The notes under the pieces were generated by a model. The model did not search any database and was not told the origin of the DNA. It saw only the letters and a list, made by a program, of their open reading frames with translations. A DNA stretch of 64,000 nt from Methanospirillum purgamenti (GTDB lineage: Archaea > Halobacteriota > Methanomicrobia > Methanomicrobiales > Methanospirillaceae), in assembly GCF_018502485.1 (NCBI RefSeq), contig NZ_CP075546.1. One strand, 5' to 3'. The stretch's first letter is position 1. Every line of letters begins with the position of its first letter. Both the position numbers and the translations under genes were made by a program. Positions 16,865 to 25,030 of the stretch are shown piece after piece.

Positions 16865-17053
16865 ATGATACCGGTTCGCTGTTTCACCTGCGGAAAGGTA
16901 ATCTCCACAGCATACGAGGAATATAAACGCCGTCGGGATGCGAGCGAGGATCCAAAAAGGATCCTCGACGATCTCGGAATGGATCGGTATTGTTGCCGGC
17001 GTATGTTACTCACGCACAAGGAGATTATTGACGAGCTTAACCCATACCAATGA
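16865..17053 (+). CDS. rpo10: RNA polymerase subunit N (Rpo10)
   Basis: Small zinc-binding subunit of archaeal RNA polymerase that caps the Rpo3-Rpo11 assembly platform. The 62-residue product has the invariant CFTCG (Cys 6 and 9) and CC (43-44), forming one zinc site, plus RYCCRRMLLTH. Its stop abuts the 5' end of tRNA-Pro with no gap, so mRNA and tRNA must be separated by processing. Confidence 0.97.
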   Translation: MIPVRCFTCGKVISTAYEEYKRRRDASEDPKRILDDLGMDRYCCRRMLLTHKEIIDELNPYQ

Positions 17054-17128
17054 GGGGTCGTAGGGTAGCCTGGACCATCCTAGGGCGTTCGGGACGCTCT
17101 GACCTGAGTTCGAATCTCAGCGACCCCA
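17054..17128 (+). tRNA. tRNA-Pro(CGG)
   Basis: A 75-nt cloverleaf: acceptor GGGGTCG/CGACCCC, discriminator A at 17128, anticodon loop TTCGGGA (CGG) on stem GGGCG/CGCTC with one G-U pair, and T arm CTGAG-TTCGAAT-CTCAG. CCA is not encoded and there is no intron. It is embedded between rpo10 and rpo6 in the same orientation, so it is probably excised from the operon transcript by RNase P and 3' processing. Confidence 0.94.
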
Positions 17129-17161
17129 TTCTTGTGCCAACGGATTTTTGAGGAGTTACGC

Positions 17162-17329
17162 ATGCAAACTTATACTCGCTATGAGAAGGCGCGGATTGTC
17201 GGCGCCCGGGCACTTCAGATATCTATGGGTGCCCCGATCCTCATTGCTAGTTCAAGTATTGATCCACTTGAAATAGCAATGGAGGAATTCGACCGTGAGG
17301 TTATTCCGATAACAGTGAAACGGAGATAG
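17162..17329 (+). CDS. rpo6: RNA polymerase subunit K (Rpo6)
   Basis: Small subunit of archaeal RNA polymerase, equivalent to Rpb6/omega, which stabilises the clamp. The 55-residue product has the diagnostic TRYEKARIVGARALQISMGAP and ends PLEIAMEEFDREVIPITVKRR, split by a short linker. ATG at 17162 has a GAGGAGT ribosome-binding site; a longer frame upstream would run into the tRNA. It is followed 7 nt later by enolase. Confidence 0.96.
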   Translation: MQTYTRYEKARIVGARALQISMGAPILIASSSIDPLEIAMEEFDREVIPITVKRR

Positions 17330-17336
17330 GTATCGG

Positions 17337-18545
17337 ATGACCATCACGCGCGCAATTACTCTGCGAACCATCCTCGATTCCAGAGGAAGAAAGACGGTTG
17401 AAGCTGAGGTCAGAACTGAACATGGGTTTGGTAGAGCAGCAGCACCGGGTGGTGCAAGTACGGGCATATACGAAGCGGCTGTTCGTGATCCCGCTCTTGC
17501 AATATCTGAAGCAGAAAACCAGGTAATCCCACATCTGATCGGGATTGATTCATCAGACCAGATCGGTGTAGATGCTCTGCTCCATGAGATAGATGGGACC
17601 GACAATTTCTCCAAAATCGGAGCAAACCTTACGGTCTCATTATCACTCGCTATGGCGAAAGCAGCAGCTGATTCGCGAAATATTCCGCTTTGGCAACATC
17701 TCGGAGGTATTTTTGTGGATTATGCACCAAGGCCCCTTGGCAATGTCATTGGGGGCGGTGCTCATGCTTCCCATGCTACAGAGTTTCAGGAATTTCTCGT
17801 AGTGCCAACCGGCTGCGAAAGTGTGCGTGATGGTATCTTCGCCAATGCGCAGGTACATGCAACAGTGCATGATCTGTTGAAAAAACGTGGAATACATGCA
17901 GGAAAAGGGGATGAAGGGGCCTGGGCTCCCCCGATCTCTGATCCTGATGCCTTTGGGATACTGACTGAAGCCATCTCTCTTGTTTCAGATGAAACAGGAT
18001 TTGAAATAAGTCCAGGAATAGATGTGGCAGCAAGTCAGATGTACGATCCTGAGTCAGGGATGTACCGTTATCGGGACGGGACAACCAGATCACCAGAAGA
18101 ACAGGTTACGTATATTGCTGACCTGATTGACGAGTATGATCTGGTATATGTAGAGGATCCTCTCCATGAAGAAGACTATACCGGTTTTGCTGCCCTGAAT
18201 CGGGAGACTGGAAACAGGTGTCTTATCTGTGGAGATGACCTCTTTGTAACCAACACAAAGCGTATCCAGGAAGGGATATCTCATGGGAGTGCGAATTGTG
18301 TGCTTATCAAGCCAAATCAGATCGGCACACTGACTGACACCTGTGAAGCTATTCACCTTGCACAGCGTCATGGGCTGGAAACGGTCATGAGTCACCGGTC
18401 TGGTGAGACTGAAGACACAACCATCGCTCATCTTGGATGTGCATTTCAGTGCATATTTATAAAAACGGGGGTTGTCGGCGGGGAGCGGACAGCCAAATTA
18501 AACGAACTCATGCGGATTGAGGAGAGTATCTATGAACGGAAATGA
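17337..18545 (+). CDS. eno: Enolase
   Basis: Interconverts 2-phosphoglycerate and phosphoenolpyruvate in gluconeogenesis/glycolysis. The 402-residue product is slightly shorter than typical enolases (about 415-430). It retains ILDSRGRKTVEAEV, the loop GGASTGIYEA, the Mg ligands around VYVEDPLHEED and ICGDDLFVTN, the catalytic-lysine region CVLIKPNQIGTLTD, and MSHRSGETEDTTIAHL. It overlaps rps2 by 14 nt. Its position between rpo6 and rps2 is conserved in many euryarchaea. Confidence 0.97.
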   Translation: MTITRAITLRTILDSRGRKTVEAEVRTEHGFGRAAAPGGASTGIYEAAVRDPALAISEAENQVIPHLIGIDSSDQIGVDALLHEIDGTDNFSKIGANLTVSLSLAMAKAAADSRNIPLWQHLGGIFVDYAPRPLGNVIGGGAHASHATEFQEFLVVPTGCESVRDGIFANAQVHATVHDLLKKRGIHAGKGDEGAWAPPISDPDAFGILTEAISLVSDETGFEISPGIDVAASQMYDPESGMYRYRDGTTRSPEEQVTYIADLIDEYDLVYVEDPLHEEDYTGFAALNRETGNRCLICGDDLFVTNTKRIQEGISHGSANCVLIKPNQIGTLTDTCEAIHLAQRHGLETVMSHRSGETEDTTIAHLGCAFQCIFIKTGVVGGERTAKLNELMRIEESIYERK

Positions 18546-19140
18546 AATGGAGATTGAACTGAACGAACCACTCGTTTCAGTTGAAGAGTATCTTGCAGCA
18601 GGTGTTCACATCGGAACCCAGCAGAAGAGCAGCGACATGAAGAACTTCATCTACCGCGTCCGCGGAGATGGATTATATATTCTGGATATCAGGGAAACCG
18701 ATGAGCGGATAAAACTTGCCGCAAAATTCCTTTCCCAGTATGATCCGGCAAAGATCCTGGTAGTGACCTCACGTCAGTATGGTCAGTATCCTGCACGCAA
18801 GTTTGCAGATTCTATCGGAGCAACCCCGATCATCGGCAGATATATTCCGGGAACCCTGACAAATCCATTACTGCCACGATATGCAGAACCGGATGTTGTT
18901 GTTGTGACTGACCCGGTCAGTGACCTGCAGGTTATCAAGGAAGCAATTCAGGTCAGCATTCCTGTAGTCGCTCTCTGTGATACAAACAATATGACAAGCC
19001 TTGTGGATGTAGTAGTCCCAACCAACAATAAAGGGCGCAAGGCACTCTCTATGATATACTTCCTCCTGACCAAGGAGTTCCTCCGACATAAAGGATACAA
19101 CACTTCCCTGACCCCTGAAGACTTCGAAACCGAGATGTAA
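18532..19140 (+). CDS. rps2: 30S ribosomal protein uS2
   Basis: Small-subunit protein at the head-body junction, needed for late 30S assembly. The 202-residue archaeal-type product has VEEYLAAGVHIGTQQKSSDM near residue 15 and FIYRVRGDGLYILDIRETDE. Near 120 it carries RYIPGTLTNPLLPRYAEPDV, a family hallmark. ATG at 18532 is set by GAGGAGA 7 nt upstream, inside the end of enolase. A 66-nt gap follows before the MEMO gene. Confidence 0.97.
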   Translation: MNGNEMEIELNEPLVSVEEYLAAGVHIGTQQKSSDMKNFIYRVRGDGLYILDIRETDERIKLAAKFLSQYDPAKILVVTSRQYGQYPARKFADSIGATPIIGRYIPGTLTNPLLPRYAEPDVVVVTDPVSDLQVIKEAIQVSIPVVALCDTNNMTSLVDVVVPTNNKGRKALSMIYFLLTKEFLRHKGYNTSLTPEDFETEM

Positions 19141-19206
19141 ATTTTCCTGATAAACGTTCAGTTGGAACCGATATCCTGAAACGTACCTGGGTTCAATTCC
19201 TCGTCC

Positions 19207-20001
19207 ATGAAGAGCAGGGCTAGTACAGTGGCTGGGATGTTTTATCCTGGTGAACCCGGACGTCTCAGGCAACTTCTGTCTGAACTTTTCCGGAGCTGTG
19301 CATTTTCCGGTGATGCAGCGGGGATTGTATCTCCCCATGCCGGATATGTATACTCCGGCAGGACTGCAGCTCAGGCATTTGCTGCTTTCGATGAGCAGTT
19401 TGATGGGACATTTCTAGTAATAGGTCCCAGTCATCGGGGTTTTCCTTCCTGTATCTCTCAGATTCCTTGGGAAACTCCACTTGGAATCCTTGAACCTGAT
19501 ACAGATCTGGGAGCATATCTACATCTCCCAATAGATGAACGGGCGATGAGTTATGGATCTGAAAATTCTCTGGAAGTACAGATGCCGTTTATACAATGTC
19601 GGTTTCCGCGATCCAGAATTCTTCCTCTCATGATGGGTCAACAGACTCTTTCAGAAGTGCATCGGATATCATCAATCATCATCGAAGCTCTGGAAAAATA
19701 TGAACAACCGGTAAAAATCGTGGCATCAAGTGACTTCTCTCATTATGTCTCTCATGACAAGGCATACCGCGACGATCACTATGCAATAGAGGCACTTGTA
19801 CGTATGGATGTTCCTGAGTTTTTTTCCAGAATAAAGTCGCATAACATCACAGCCTGTGGATATGGTCCAATAGGATGCATGATTGAAGTGTTAAAGACCC
19901 GGGGTAAAAACCGGTGCGACCTGCTCGAATATACCACTTCAGGAGAGACAAGTGGTGATTATGATCAGGTCGTAGGGTATGCGGCTTTGGCGGTGCAATA
20001 G
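19207..20001 (+). CDS. MEMO1-family protein
   Basis: A 264-residue protein of the MEMO family, with a fold related to class III extradiol dioxygenases and conserved metal-binding residues. Visible motifs are STVAGMFYPGEPGRL, SPHAGYVYSGRTAAQA, VIGPSHRG, SDFSHY and TACGYGPIGCM. The biochemical activity in archaea is unknown, although copper binding is known for the human protein. It overlaps mevalonate kinase by 1 nt (TAGTG), a pairing common in archaea, and so may support the isoprenoid operon. Confidence 0.93.
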   Translation: MKSRASTVAGMFYPGEPGRLRQLLSELFRSCAFSGDAAGIVSPHAGYVYSGRTAAQAFAAFDEQFDGTFLVIGPSHRGFPSCISQIPWETPLGILEPDTDLGAYLHLPIDERAMSYGSENSLEVQMPFIQCRFPRSRILPLMMGQQTLSEVHRISSIIIEALEKYEQPVKIVASSDFSHYVSHDKAYRDDHYAIEALVRMDVPEFFSRIKSHNITACGYGPIGCMIEVLKTRGKNRCDLLEYTTSGETSGDYDQVVGYAALAVQ

Positions 20002-20870
20002 TGGCAACCTGGAGTGCACCCGGTAAGGTGTTTTTATTCGGTGAACATGCAGTTCTCTATCAAAAACCCGGGATAGCACTTGCAATAAGACCACGAGTAT
20101 ATGTTACCGTAAGGAGAACAAACCATCCCCATCAGGCGAAATCTCCATATATTGATCAGTGTTTTCGTGAATTTGGTGTGAAGGGGAGTGTATATATCAA
20201 TTCACAATTACCAAGTTCATCGGGACTTGGGTCATCAGCTGCAGTCACGGTTGCTACACTTGCAGCGATAAATGATGAGTTTGATATGGGGAGAAGCCGT
20301 GAGCAAATAGCTGAAATGGCCTGGAAAATAGAGAAAAAAGTGCAAAAAGGCCGGGCCAGTGCAACTGATACTACCGTTTCAACCTATGGTGGGATGTTTC
20401 TCATTAAAGAAGGAACACGAAAGCGGCTTGCTCCTCAAAATTATCATCTTGTAATAGGCAACAGTCAGATTTCACATTCAACCAGCAGGATGGTTGAAAA
20501 GGTAGCTGAACTTAAACAAAAACACCCCTCGATCATAAATCCGGTTTTGGATTCTATTGAAGCAATCGTCATGGATGCCATGAAACATCTCGATGAACCG
20601 GTTTATCTTGGAAAACTGATGGATATGAATCATAATCTCCTTGAGACATTGGGTGTCGGCCACCCCCAACTCTCGAGATTAGTACTTGCAGCTCGTTCGA
20701 CCGGTGCTTTTGGGGCAAAAATCACCGGTGCAGGTGGTGGCGGCTGCATGGTAGCTCTTGCTCCGAAAAATATTCGGGCCAGGATAGCAGGAGCCATTGA
20801 GGTATTTGATGGCCGGGCAATAATCACCTGTATTGATACAGAAGGGTTGAGAAAGGAGCGGGATGCCTGA
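20001..20870 (+). CDS. mvk: Mevalonate kinase
   Basis: GHMP kinase that phosphorylates mevalonate in isoprenoid (archaeal lipid) synthesis. The 289-residue product starts at a GTG overlapping the MEMO stop by 1 nt. It has APGKVFLFGEHAVLY at the N-terminus, the ATP loop PSSSGLGSSAAVTVA near residue 75 and the C-terminal GHMP motif KITGAGGGGCMVAL. With the next two genes it makes most of the archaeal modified mevalonate route, in which isopentenyl phosphate rather than mevalonate diphosphate is the late intermediate. Confidence 0.96.
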   Translation: MATWSAPGKVFLFGEHAVLYQKPGIALAIRPRVYVTVRRTNHPHQAKSPYIDQCFREFGVKGSVYINSQLPSSSGLGSSAAVTVATLAAINDEFDMGRSREQIAEMAWKIEKKVQKGRASATDTTVSTYGGMFLIKEGTRKRLAPQNYHLVIGNSQISHSTSRMVEKVAELKQKHPSIINPVLDSIEAIVMDAMKHLDEPVYLGKLMDMNHNLLETLGVGHPQLSRLVLAARSTGAFGAKITGAGGGGCMVALAPKNIRARIAGAIEVFDGRAIITCIDTEGLRKERDA

Positions 20871-21636
20871 TCGAATTATTCTAAAACTTGGCGGGAGTGT
20901 CATCACCGATAAGGAAAGTGGTGAGGCAGGAGTTATTCGTGAGAACATCCTGCAAGAGGTAGCCAGATCACTCAAAGAATTTGCAGATATTTCTCTTCTT
21001 CTTATTCATGGTGCAGGATCATGCGGACATCCGCAAGCTCAGCAGTATAAAATTCAGTATGGCGTCTCAACAGAAAACAGAGAAGGGATATATGAAACCC
21101 ATATTGCGGTATCAGGATTAAATGAACTTGTCGTTAAAACTCTTCGAAACGAAGGAATTGAAGCGATAAGTGTACATCCACTAGAAGGGATGGTTGCTTC
21201 AGAGGGAGAACTAACCGGATATTGCCTGGATCACCTGAACCTTATGATGAGTCTGGGATTGGTTCCTGTCCTCCATGGTGATGTAGTAATGGATACAAAG
21301 AAGGGAGCATGTATTATTTCCGGTGATCAACTGGTCAGGGTATTGGCACAGCAGCTTGGTATGAAACGCATCGGTCTCGCAACTGATGTTGCCGGTCTGC
21401 TTGATGCTGATGGGTCAGTTGTGAGGGAACTGCGCCCTTCAATGGCGCATACCATAAGGATTGGAGGCTCCGGCTCTGTAGATGTTACCGGAGGAATGAA
21501 AGGAAAAATTACAGAACTCCTTCGCCTTGCTGATATGGGCATTGAGTCAAATATATTCCATATATCACGACTCAAGGAGTTTTTAAGCGGGGCTGATCAT
21601 GGAGGAACCCGGATCATGCCGGAGGATGTTGCATGA
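20863..21636 (+). CDS. ipk: Isopentenyl phosphate kinase
   Basis: Amino acid kinase-fold enzyme that converts isopentenyl phosphate to isopentenyl diphosphate in the archaeal mevalonate pathway. The 257-residue protein begins PDRIILKLGGSVITDKESG (phosphate-binding) and has LIHGAGSCGHPQAQQY with the substrate-phosphate His, then VPVLHGDVVMDTKKGACIIS, ISGDQL and DVTGGMKGKI. It overlaps mvk by 8 nt and the next gene by 4 nt. The family assignment is firm because of these motifs and the context. Confidence 0.95.
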   Translation: MPDRIILKLGGSVITDKESGEAGVIRENILQEVARSLKEFADISLLLIHGAGSCGHPQAQQYKIQYGVSTENREGIYETHIAVSGLNELVVKTLRNEGIEAISVHPLEGMVASEGELTGYCLDHLNLMMSLGLVPVLHGDVVMDTKKGACIISGDQLVRVLAQQLGMKRIGLATDVAGLLDADGSVVRELRPSMAHTIRIGGSGSVDVTGGMKGKITELLRLADMGIESNIFHISRLKEFLSGADHGGTRIMPEDVA

Positions 21637-22724
21637 ACAGAAGAGAATTTACCTCCTCCCGCAAGTTAGACCATCTTCGTATATGTCTTGATGAGAACAT
21701 TGAAACAGGAACGACGGGATTTGAAGAAATCAGACTTGTCCATGAAGCACTCCCCGACAGCGATATGGATAGTCTTTCCCTGAAAACCAGATTTTTAGGG
21801 CATGATCTCGGCTCACCCCTGTTTATTTCTGCAATGACCGGAGGACATCCGGAGACAAAGGAAGTCAATGCAGTTTTAGGAGAAATTGCTGGTGAACTTG
21901 GTCTTGGTATTGGCGTAGGATCTCAAAGGGCAGCGATTGAAAATCCGGATCTTGCAGATACCTTCTCTATTGTCAGGGAAAAAGCCCCGAATACCTTTAT
22001 TGTTGGGAATCTGGGTATCGTTCAGTTGCGAGATCATGGGATTGAATGGGCTGAACAGGCAGTTGAGATGATTGATGCTGATGCTCTTGCAATTCACCTC
22101 AATTTTTTGCAGGAATCAATACAACCCGAAGGAGATCATGATGCAGGTGGCTGTCAGGCCGCACTTCGTGAACTCTGCGGAGAATTGAAGGTTCCGGTTA
22201 TTGTGAAGGAAACCGGTTCGGGCATTTCGTATGAAACCGGAATAAGATGTTATGGAGCAGGTGCAGCCTGTATAGATATCGGTGGGTATGGTGGCTCTTC
22301 ATGGGCTCTCATTGAAAGTCACCGGTCAGGAAGTGTTGCAGGCAGAGAAGATCAGTACCTGAAAGGATTAGGTGAGCGGTTTGGAGAGTGGGGCCTTCCT
22401 ACCGCTGTAAGTTTATATGAAGTTACCAGGTGCGGGGGGCCGGTAATTGCGAGCGGAGGGCTTCGATCCGGAATAGATGTGGCAAAGGCACTGGCAATGG
22501 GTGCCGGTCTTACCGGAATGGCACTTCCCCTTTTAAAACCTGCCTTCGAGGGCCCTGATACATTACGGGAAACAATCCGGATCATCCATCAGGAACTCCG
22601 GATAAGTATGTTTCTTACCGGAAAATCCCGAATATCCGAGTTACCACAGGCCCGGTGGTATCTCACCGGTAAGACACGGGAAATGATAGAAAACCTTCAA
22701 GGAGGAGACAGAATTGGACATTGA
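21633..22724 (+). CDS. fni: Type 2 isopentenyl-diphosphate isomerase
   Basis: FMN- and NADPH-dependent isomerase that interconverts IPP and DMAPP, supplying the primer for prenyl chains. The 363-residue TIM barrel has SSRKLDHLRICLDENIE, the FMN-binding ISAMTGGHPETKEVN, GIGVGSQRAAIENPD and HLNFLQESIQPEGDHD, the last being the substrate-binding and catalytic segment. It starts in an ATGA overlap with ipk and ends 8 nt inside the RNase J gene, continuing the coupled isoprenoid operon. Confidence 0.96.
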   Translation: MNRREFTSSRKLDHLRICLDENIETGTTGFEEIRLVHEALPDSDMDSLSLKTRFLGHDLGSPLFISAMTGGHPETKEVNAVLGEIAGELGLGIGVGSQRAAIENPDLADTFSIVREKAPNTFIVGNLGIVQLRDHGIEWAEQAVEMIDADALAIHLNFLQESIQPEGDHDAGGCQAALRELCGELKVPVIVKETGSGISYETGIRCYGAGAACIDIGGYGGSSWALIESHRSGSVAGREDQYLKGLGERFGEWGLPTAVSLYEVTRCGGPVIASGGLRSGIDVAKALAMGAGLTGMALPLLKPAFEGPDTLRETIRIIHQELRISMFLTGKSRISELPQARWYLTGKTREMIENLQGGDRIGH

Positions 22725-24051
22725 GATCCTTGCAGTGGGCGGGTATAATGAATTTGGGCGAAATATGACCGCCGTCCGCTGTGGCAAAGAAATAATAATA
22801 TTTGATATGGGTATCAGGCTTGATTCCCTGATGATGTACCCCGAAATTGAAATGGAAAACTCCCATTCACTGGACTTAATTCAGATGGGTGTTATTCCGG
22901 ATGACACGGTAATGAACCAGCTCGAAGGGACGGTAAAAGCAGTCATCCTCTCACATGGTCATTTGGATCATATTGGGGCAGTGCCTAAGTTAGTTCATCG
23001 CTATAATGCACCCATCATCGGGACTCCCTATACCATAGAGTTAGTAAAGCAACAGATTGAGGGTGAAAAGAAATTTGGAGTCAGTAATAAACTGATCTCA
23101 ATCAAATATGGACAGCGGTATAATATCTCAAATACATTGTCGATGGAGTTTATCCGGACCCAGCATAGTATAATTGATACAGCAACCGTTGCTCTCTATA
23201 CTCCGAAAGGAGCAATTATCTATGCCCTTGATTTTAAATTAGACCGAAACCCGGTTTTAGGTGAACCACCGGACTTTGCAAAGTTTAAAAAGATCGGTAA
23301 AGAAGGGGTACTCTGTCTGATCACAGAATCGACAAATGTAAACCGGAAAGGCCGATGTCCAAGTGAACAGATAGCGAAAAACATGGTCCGTGATGTGATG
23401 ACAAGTTATGAGGATGATAAAAATGCAATCATCGTCAGCACATTTGCATCACATATAGCCCGTGTAAAAACGATCGCCGAATGTGCACATGAAATTGGTC
23501 GAAAACCATTGCTTCTTGGCCGATCAATGGAACGATTCTGTGTTACTGCAGAGCAGATGAAAATGGTCAGATTCCCGGATACCACTAGTGTCTTTGGCAA
23601 CCGCCGGGTCGTAGAACGAACTCTGCGTCGACTTATAAAGTCAGGAAAAGAGCAGTATGTTCCCATAGTCACCGGTCATCAGGGCGAACCTGGATCAATT
23701 CTCACCAGAATTGCCCAGAATGATACACCCTATAAAATCGAACGCGGTGATAAAGTCATGATCAGTGCCCAGCTGATCCCGAATGATATGAATCGTGCTC
23801 AGAGGTACCGGATGTTTACCATGTTGAAATCTCAGGGAGCCCGGTTGTTTGATGAATTACACGTGAGTGGTCATGCTTATTGCGAAGATCACTATGAGTT
23901 TGTTCATATGCTCAATCCGCAGTATATAGTATCAGCTCATGGTGGAATTGATCTCACATCGGAATATCTGGGTTTAGCAACTGAGCTTGGGTACACTCTG
24001 AACAAGGATTTCTTCCTTATGGCGAATGGTCAGAGACAAAAACTGGCATAA
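22714..24051 (+). CDS. rnj: Ribonuclease J
   Basis: Metallo-beta-lactamase/beta-CASP 5'-3' exoribonuclease of mRNA turnover. The 445-residue product carries GGYNEFGRNMTAVRCG, the zinc motif HGHLDHIGAVPKL, the beta-CASP region with VSTFASHIARVKTI, and the C-terminal motifs VTGHQGEPGS, HVSGHAYCEDH and SAHGGIDLT. The start is TTG at 22714, supported by AAGGAGGAG 7 nt upstream; no ATG fits. RNase J between IPP isomerase and prenyl synthase is a recurrent euryarchaeal arrangement with no obvious functional link. Confidence 0.95.
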   Translation: MDIEILAVGGYNEFGRNMTAVRCGKEIIIFDMGIRLDSLMMYPEIEMENSHSLDLIQMGVIPDDTVMNQLEGTVKAVILSHGHLDHIGAVPKLVHRYNAPIIGTPYTIELVKQQIEGEKKFGVSNKLISIKYGQRYNISNTLSMEFIRTQHSIIDTATVALYTPKGAIIYALDFKLDRNPVLGEPPDFAKFKKIGKEGVLCLITESTNVNRKGRCPSEQIAKNMVRDVMTSYEDDKNAIIVSTFASHIARVKTIAECAHEIGRKPLLLGRSMERFCVTAEQMKMVRFPDTTSVFGNRRVVERTLRRLIKSGKEQYVPIVTGHQGEPGSILTRIAQNDTPYKIERGDKVMISAQLIPNDMNRAQRYRMFTMLKSQGARLFDELHVSGHAYCEDHYEFVHMLNPQYIVSAHGGIDLTSEYLGLATELGYTLNKDFFLMANGQRQKLA

Positions 24052-24061
24052 TGGAAACAGA

Positions 24062-25030
24062 ATGCGTATGGAGCTTGAGACGTATCTTAAAAAAACTGCA
24101 GAAGAGGTCAATTCTCTTTTGCAGGATAGTTATGGAGATCCGAAAACCGCTCTTTCAAGGGCGGCGAACCACCTGTTATTTGCCGGAGGAAAACGCCTCC
24201 GCCCTGCCTTATTTAAACTGGCAGCTGATGCAGTAAAGCCCGGCTCTTCAAAAATTATCATGCCGGCTGGTCTTTCCCTTGAAGTGACTCACAACTTTAC
24301 GCTCATCCATGACGATATCATGGATAAAGATGAGTTCAGGCGGGGGCAAAAGACCGTTCATACGCTCTGGGGAGAACCGGCTGCGATTCTTGCCGGTGAT
24401 GTATTATATGCCCGTGCATTTTCTCTTATCTGTACCGCTGATGCGCCTGAAGAACCGAAAGTGAAAGCGATAGCGCTTCTTGCCCGCACTTGTGAGGAGA
24501 TATGTGAGGGACAGCAGCAGGATATGTCCTTTGAAGAGCGTGGCGTTGTCAGCAGAGACGAATACCTTGAGATGGTAACAAAGAAAACCGGGGTATTGTA
24601 TGGTGCTGCTGCAGCAATAGGTGCTCTTTTAGCCGGTGGTTCTGATGCACAGGTGGAGGGCCTTTATAATTACGGATGCAGGATAGGAGCAGCGTTTCAG
24701 ATCCAGGATGATCTCATCGACTTGCTTGCGTCATCGGCAAAGTCCGGTAAAGATCAAGCCTCTGATATCCGGGAAGGAAAGCAAACTCTTATTGCTATCA
24801 CTGCACGGGAGCAGGGGATTGACCTCAAGCCATGGCGTCGTCCGTTAAATCATGAAGAAATTGCATTACTTATCACCATGTTGACAGATAAGGGTGTAAT
24901 TGATACGGTTCAGAAAGATGCTGAATCGATGATAACCTCTGCAATTCATGATCTTTCTGTATTGTCAGATACGATGGAGAAACACCTGCTTGCTGAGTTA
25001 GCCTGGTACTTTATCAGAAGGGACTACTGA
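24062..25030 (+). CDS. idsA: Geranylgeranyl/farnesyl diphosphate synthase
   Basis: Trans-prenyltransferase that elongates DMAPP with IPP to C15-C20 chains for archaeal ether lipids. The 322-residue product has FAGGKRLRPAL, the first Asp-rich motif HDDIMDKDEFRRG (the DDxxD site), GEPAAILAGDVLYARA, KKTGVLYGAA and the second Asp-rich motif FQIQDDLIDLL. ATG at 24062 is chosen; 24068 is equally plausible. It follows rnj by 10 nt and overlaps gltX by 1 nt. Chain length cannot be read from sequence alone. Confidence 0.94.
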   Translation: MRMELETYLKKTAEEVNSLLQDSYGDPKTALSRAANHLLFAGGKRLRPALFKLAADAVKPGSSKIIMPAGLSLEVTHNFTLIHDDIMDKDEFRRGQKTVHTLWGEPAAILAGDVLYARAFSLICTADAPEEPKVKAIALLARTCEEICEGQQQDMSFEERGVVSRDEYLEMVTKKTGVLYGAAAAIGALLAGGSDAQVEGLYNYGCRIGAAFQIQDDLIDLLASSAKSGKDQASDIREGKQTLIAITAREQGIDLKPWRRPLNHEEIALLITMLTDKGVIDTVQKDAESMITSAIHDLSVLSDTMEKHLLAELAWYFIRRDY

